Below are positions 63,401 through 64,000 of a DNA stretch of 64,000 nucleotides, one piece after another. Each line of letters begins with the position of its first letter. Position 1 is the first letter of the stretch. The DNA comes from Prevotella corporis DSM 18810 = JCM 8529 (GTDB taxonomy: Bacteria > Bacteroidota > Bacteroidia > Bacteroidales > Bacteroidaceae), in assembly GCF_000430525.1 (NCBI RefSeq), contig NZ_AUME01000009.1, forward strand, positions 7,850 through 71,849. Reading direction: 5' to 3'. The notes beneath the pieces were generated by a model that was given only the letters and a program-made list of their open reading frames with translations, was not told the origin of the DNA and did no database searches. A program made the translations under genes and the position numbers.

Positions 63401-63731
63401 CGATATAAGAAATGATTTCTGCATCGGTAAAAAGACTATCAATGCAATAAAGTTTCAATTTTTCGAAACATGGCTTAGATCGCATGGTAATTTGAAAAGT
63501 CAAGCTGGAGACGTTATTGATAAAATAGTGAAACCTGTAATTTCCGATGGGGCATGCCGTTCATTGATTCTGCAAAACAAAGATTTTTATATGGATTTAA
63601 TAAATACAGCAGGGGATGATGCTTATGAATTGAAAAAGAGTCTCCGAAACCTCATACAAAAAGATTCAGATCCGCAATTGGTTAAATTTGTCAATTCGAT
63701 AGATTCAGTACCTGAGGTTGAAACCGCGTAA
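60477..63731 (+). CDS. Large KAP-family P-loop NTPase with membrane segments
   Basis: A 1084-residue protein. The KAP NTPase domain starts near the N-terminus: PRIIGIEGIWGSGKSNVVKML is Walker A at about 61-68. An insertion with two membrane helices (MVAAFLVAVLTPIFTFIAYA; WFSLLSIIIAALPVLIALCV, about 160-220) follows, and Walker B is LVLVFDNMDRLPAEK at about 270-280 with the KAP signature. The remaining 750 residues are helical and unrecognised. KAP NTPases occur in several anti-phage and mobile contexts and tether to the membrane. With the AAA_14 gene it forms an AT-rich cargo module between rteC and the mobilisation genes. No effector nuclease or toxin is obvious in the C-terminus. Confidence 0.85.
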   Translation: METKLQSKQQYPRFIQNKPCGIDKFDGGSQERLAKTIARHFCQNDSLDEECTLPRIIGIEGIWGSGKSNVVKMLERELSDDYYFFEYDAWGHQEDLQRRSILELLTSKLIDDGILSGNATIKVKGGGTKTVSWSEKLKYLLARKTETVTEKYPLISNGMVAAFLVAVLTPIFTFIAYAVKPTPTTWWFSLLSIIIAALPVLIALCVWKWAYSKDHKYGWSYMLAIYQDKVEKDVCYETLSEDEPTVYEFKTWMQDISDFIKEKGQRKLVLVFDNMDRLPAEKVKELWSSIHTFFADSGFENVWAVIPFDETHLACAFGDETDEQTKQLTKYFINKTFPIVYRVAPPVITDYRSIFNKLFVEAFGETENEAKETINRIFRLVNPNANVREIISYINEMVALKQEWCNEILMINIALFCLKKTDILANPVEQILSGDYLNGIQTIINNDLQTQREIAALVYGVDVEDARQIPLKKYIEGCINGEEDHDINQYAETNKQFDTVLEEVIQCMDNALIDKIIHCLHKLTRKSDVILRVWQRIAQLKLKESIEKQVFPVEYQELLLHLDTESQNHVIAQLYKKIVRFNDFNGGDYFKTLDAIDRFIAQNKLACDFTSLIEAKTVKPNTFIDYIQAANATDAAYRDNATTKAYKYYQVATNSEALDNYLANLLPDNFDHADIVKTLKDNSTYTFPTLLQAITNCIDEQNVNKDNIGAIFTTYRLLASDEERPLPVTLDSTYINQLHSELETDGRNIKESGYYDLVAMQLAHGHSVSLIEGGDIKYVAELMDYYVDHGDLLVNSVGWNIPLLNETLQYMVNHKLGYKLLLSDILPQFEDIKNRIGVTDEVFIEHLAEWNTDLDKYITKNNIKDVIPDASFYDLTTKISNVLTDHINKIAFEALSEISVDTLYAQRTAHTSYYWFVAIKHLLAKIKSLPDNLTEFGKKILMDIASGTQSLNPFPNCFKNIVERLDKRKIKSTVTDIRNDFCIGKKTINAIKFQFFETWLRSHGNLKSQAGDVIDKIVKPVISDGACRSLILQNKDFYMDLINTAGDDAYELKKSLRNLIQKDSDPQLVKFVNSIDSVPEVETA

Positions 63732-63737
63732 GTATTT

Positions 63738-63868
63738 GTCTAACAAGTCCGAATTTTACGATTTTACCCGTCAGAACTGAAGTGCCCCCCAAAAAAATTG
63801 TATCCAACTTTTGGGGGTCACTTCAAACTTCGATAGGGATAATTTTCAATTTTGGGGACTTGTTAGAC
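63738..63868. repeat. Nested inverted repeats between the KAP gene and the minus-strand gene
   Basis: An outer perfect 13-bp inverted repeat (GTCTAACAAGTCC at 63738-63750, GGACTTGTTAGAC at 63856-63868) flanks an inner hairpin (GAAGTGCCCCCCAAAA with TTTTGGGGGTCACTTC at 63779-63824, one mismatch). The inner part can end transcription from both sides. The right outer copy overlaps the stop codon of the minus-strand gene. Confidence 0.7.
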
Positions 63869-64000
63869 AGTCTCATTATCTGGTAGCAGTTTACACAGCA
63901 CCGGATCGTTTTTGATACGCTCCAGTTCCTCCTGCACAATCTGCTTCACCTCTTCCTTGATGCGCCGGTAGTTCGCCTGCACCGTTTCCTTCATGCGGTC
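63863..64000 (-). CDS. 3' end of a mobilisation-region gene (partial)
   Basis: On the minus strand 45 codons are open from the edge to a stop at 63863-63865, reading YRRIKEEVKQIVQEELERIK and ending LLPDNETV. The sequence is a charged helix. In CTnDOT-type elements the minus-strand mobC (TraG/VirD4-like coupling protein) or a relaxase gene lies beyond rteC, so this is probably the C-terminus of such a protein. The catalytic part is outside the window, so the identity is inferred from position only. Confidence 0.5.
   Translation of the reverse strand, partial: DRMKETVQANYRRIKEEVKQIVQEELERIKNDPVLCKLLPDNETV

Larger units (their letters stand above)
37535..64000. mobile_element. CTnDOT/Tet(Q)-family integrative conjugative element, right part beyond window
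   Basis: The gene order integrase, small HTH proteins, Orf3-like, exc-like topoisomerase, tetQ-rteA-rteB, rteC, then the mobilisation region is the known order of CTnDOT-family elements of Bacteroidales. The first part (37.9-51.3 kb) is visibly richer in G+C than the host genes, while tetQ to rteA and the cargo genes at 59.3-63.7 kb are richer in A+T, showing a composite origin. No ermF region is present. The transfer genes and right end are outside the window. The left boundary is inferred from the attachment-core match. Confidence 0.85.

Overview
The window looks like a chromosomal segment of a Bacteroidales bacterium, most likely Prevotellaceae. The reasons are the promoter motif TAnnTTTGC in front of many genes, the families present (DUF2023 beside flavodoxin, DAHP synthase fused to chorismate mutase, a four-gene hut cluster) and an integrated CTnDOT-type Tet(Q) conjugative element. 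No rRNA, tRNA or CRISPR array was recognised.

Layout. At 1-1076 the start of an outward-running insertion-sequence transposase abuts a gene remnant that lacks its 5' end, followed by a small lipoprotein. At 1257-5920 lie mfd (minus strand), flavodoxin and its DUF2023 partner. A long gene-poor stretch leads to nadB-nadA-nadC (6867-10430), then an M48 lipoprotein protease, an NfeD/SPFH pair, a UDP-GlcNAc 2-epimerase homologue without its catalytic residues and a MATE transporter. The MATE gene overlaps a gene for an HMA-AraC regulator, which is followed by a copper chaperone and a CopA-like ATPase without a recognisable nucleotide-binding domain. On the minus strand are nif3 and a zinc-ribbon coiled-coil gene. 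Agmatine deiminase and N-carbamoylputrescine amidase form a putrescine pathway pair (22104-24113). An outer-membrane barrel protein and a secreted mutarotase-like protein follow on the minus strand. Histidine degradation genes ftcD-hutU-hutH-hutI occupy 26993-33754, followed by a TPR protein, DAHP synthase/chorismate mutase, a small membrane protein and an exported EEP-family hydrolase.

From about 37535 to the right edge lies an integrative conjugative element of the CTnDOT/Tet(Q) family, cut off by the window. It has a tyrosine integrase (411 aa, IntDOT-like), several small HTH proteins, an Orf3/DUF3945 protein, an Exc-type topoisomerase, a DUF1896 protein and a 1938-aa methylase-helicase. 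After transposon debris come tetQ-rteA-rteB, a small RibD-C-like gene behind a long structured leader, rteC, and a two-gene AT-rich cargo (AAA_14/DUF4143 ATPase plus a 1084-aa KAP-family NTPase). The last 138 bases hold the 3' end of a minus-strand gene, probably of the mobilisation cluster. In the published CTnDOT model tetracycline relieves attenuation of tetQ-rteA-rteB, RteA/RteB activate rteC, and RteC activates the excision operon. Every gene of that cascade is visible here.

Points of most interest: a degenerate 22-nt repeat family shared by five intergenic regions; homologues that keep their fold but lose key motifs (epimerase, mutarotase, CopA); promoters lying so close to start codons that the mRNAs may be leaderless; a 121-nt hairpin leader inside the element's regulatory block; and the AAA_14/KAP cargo, a possible defence module.
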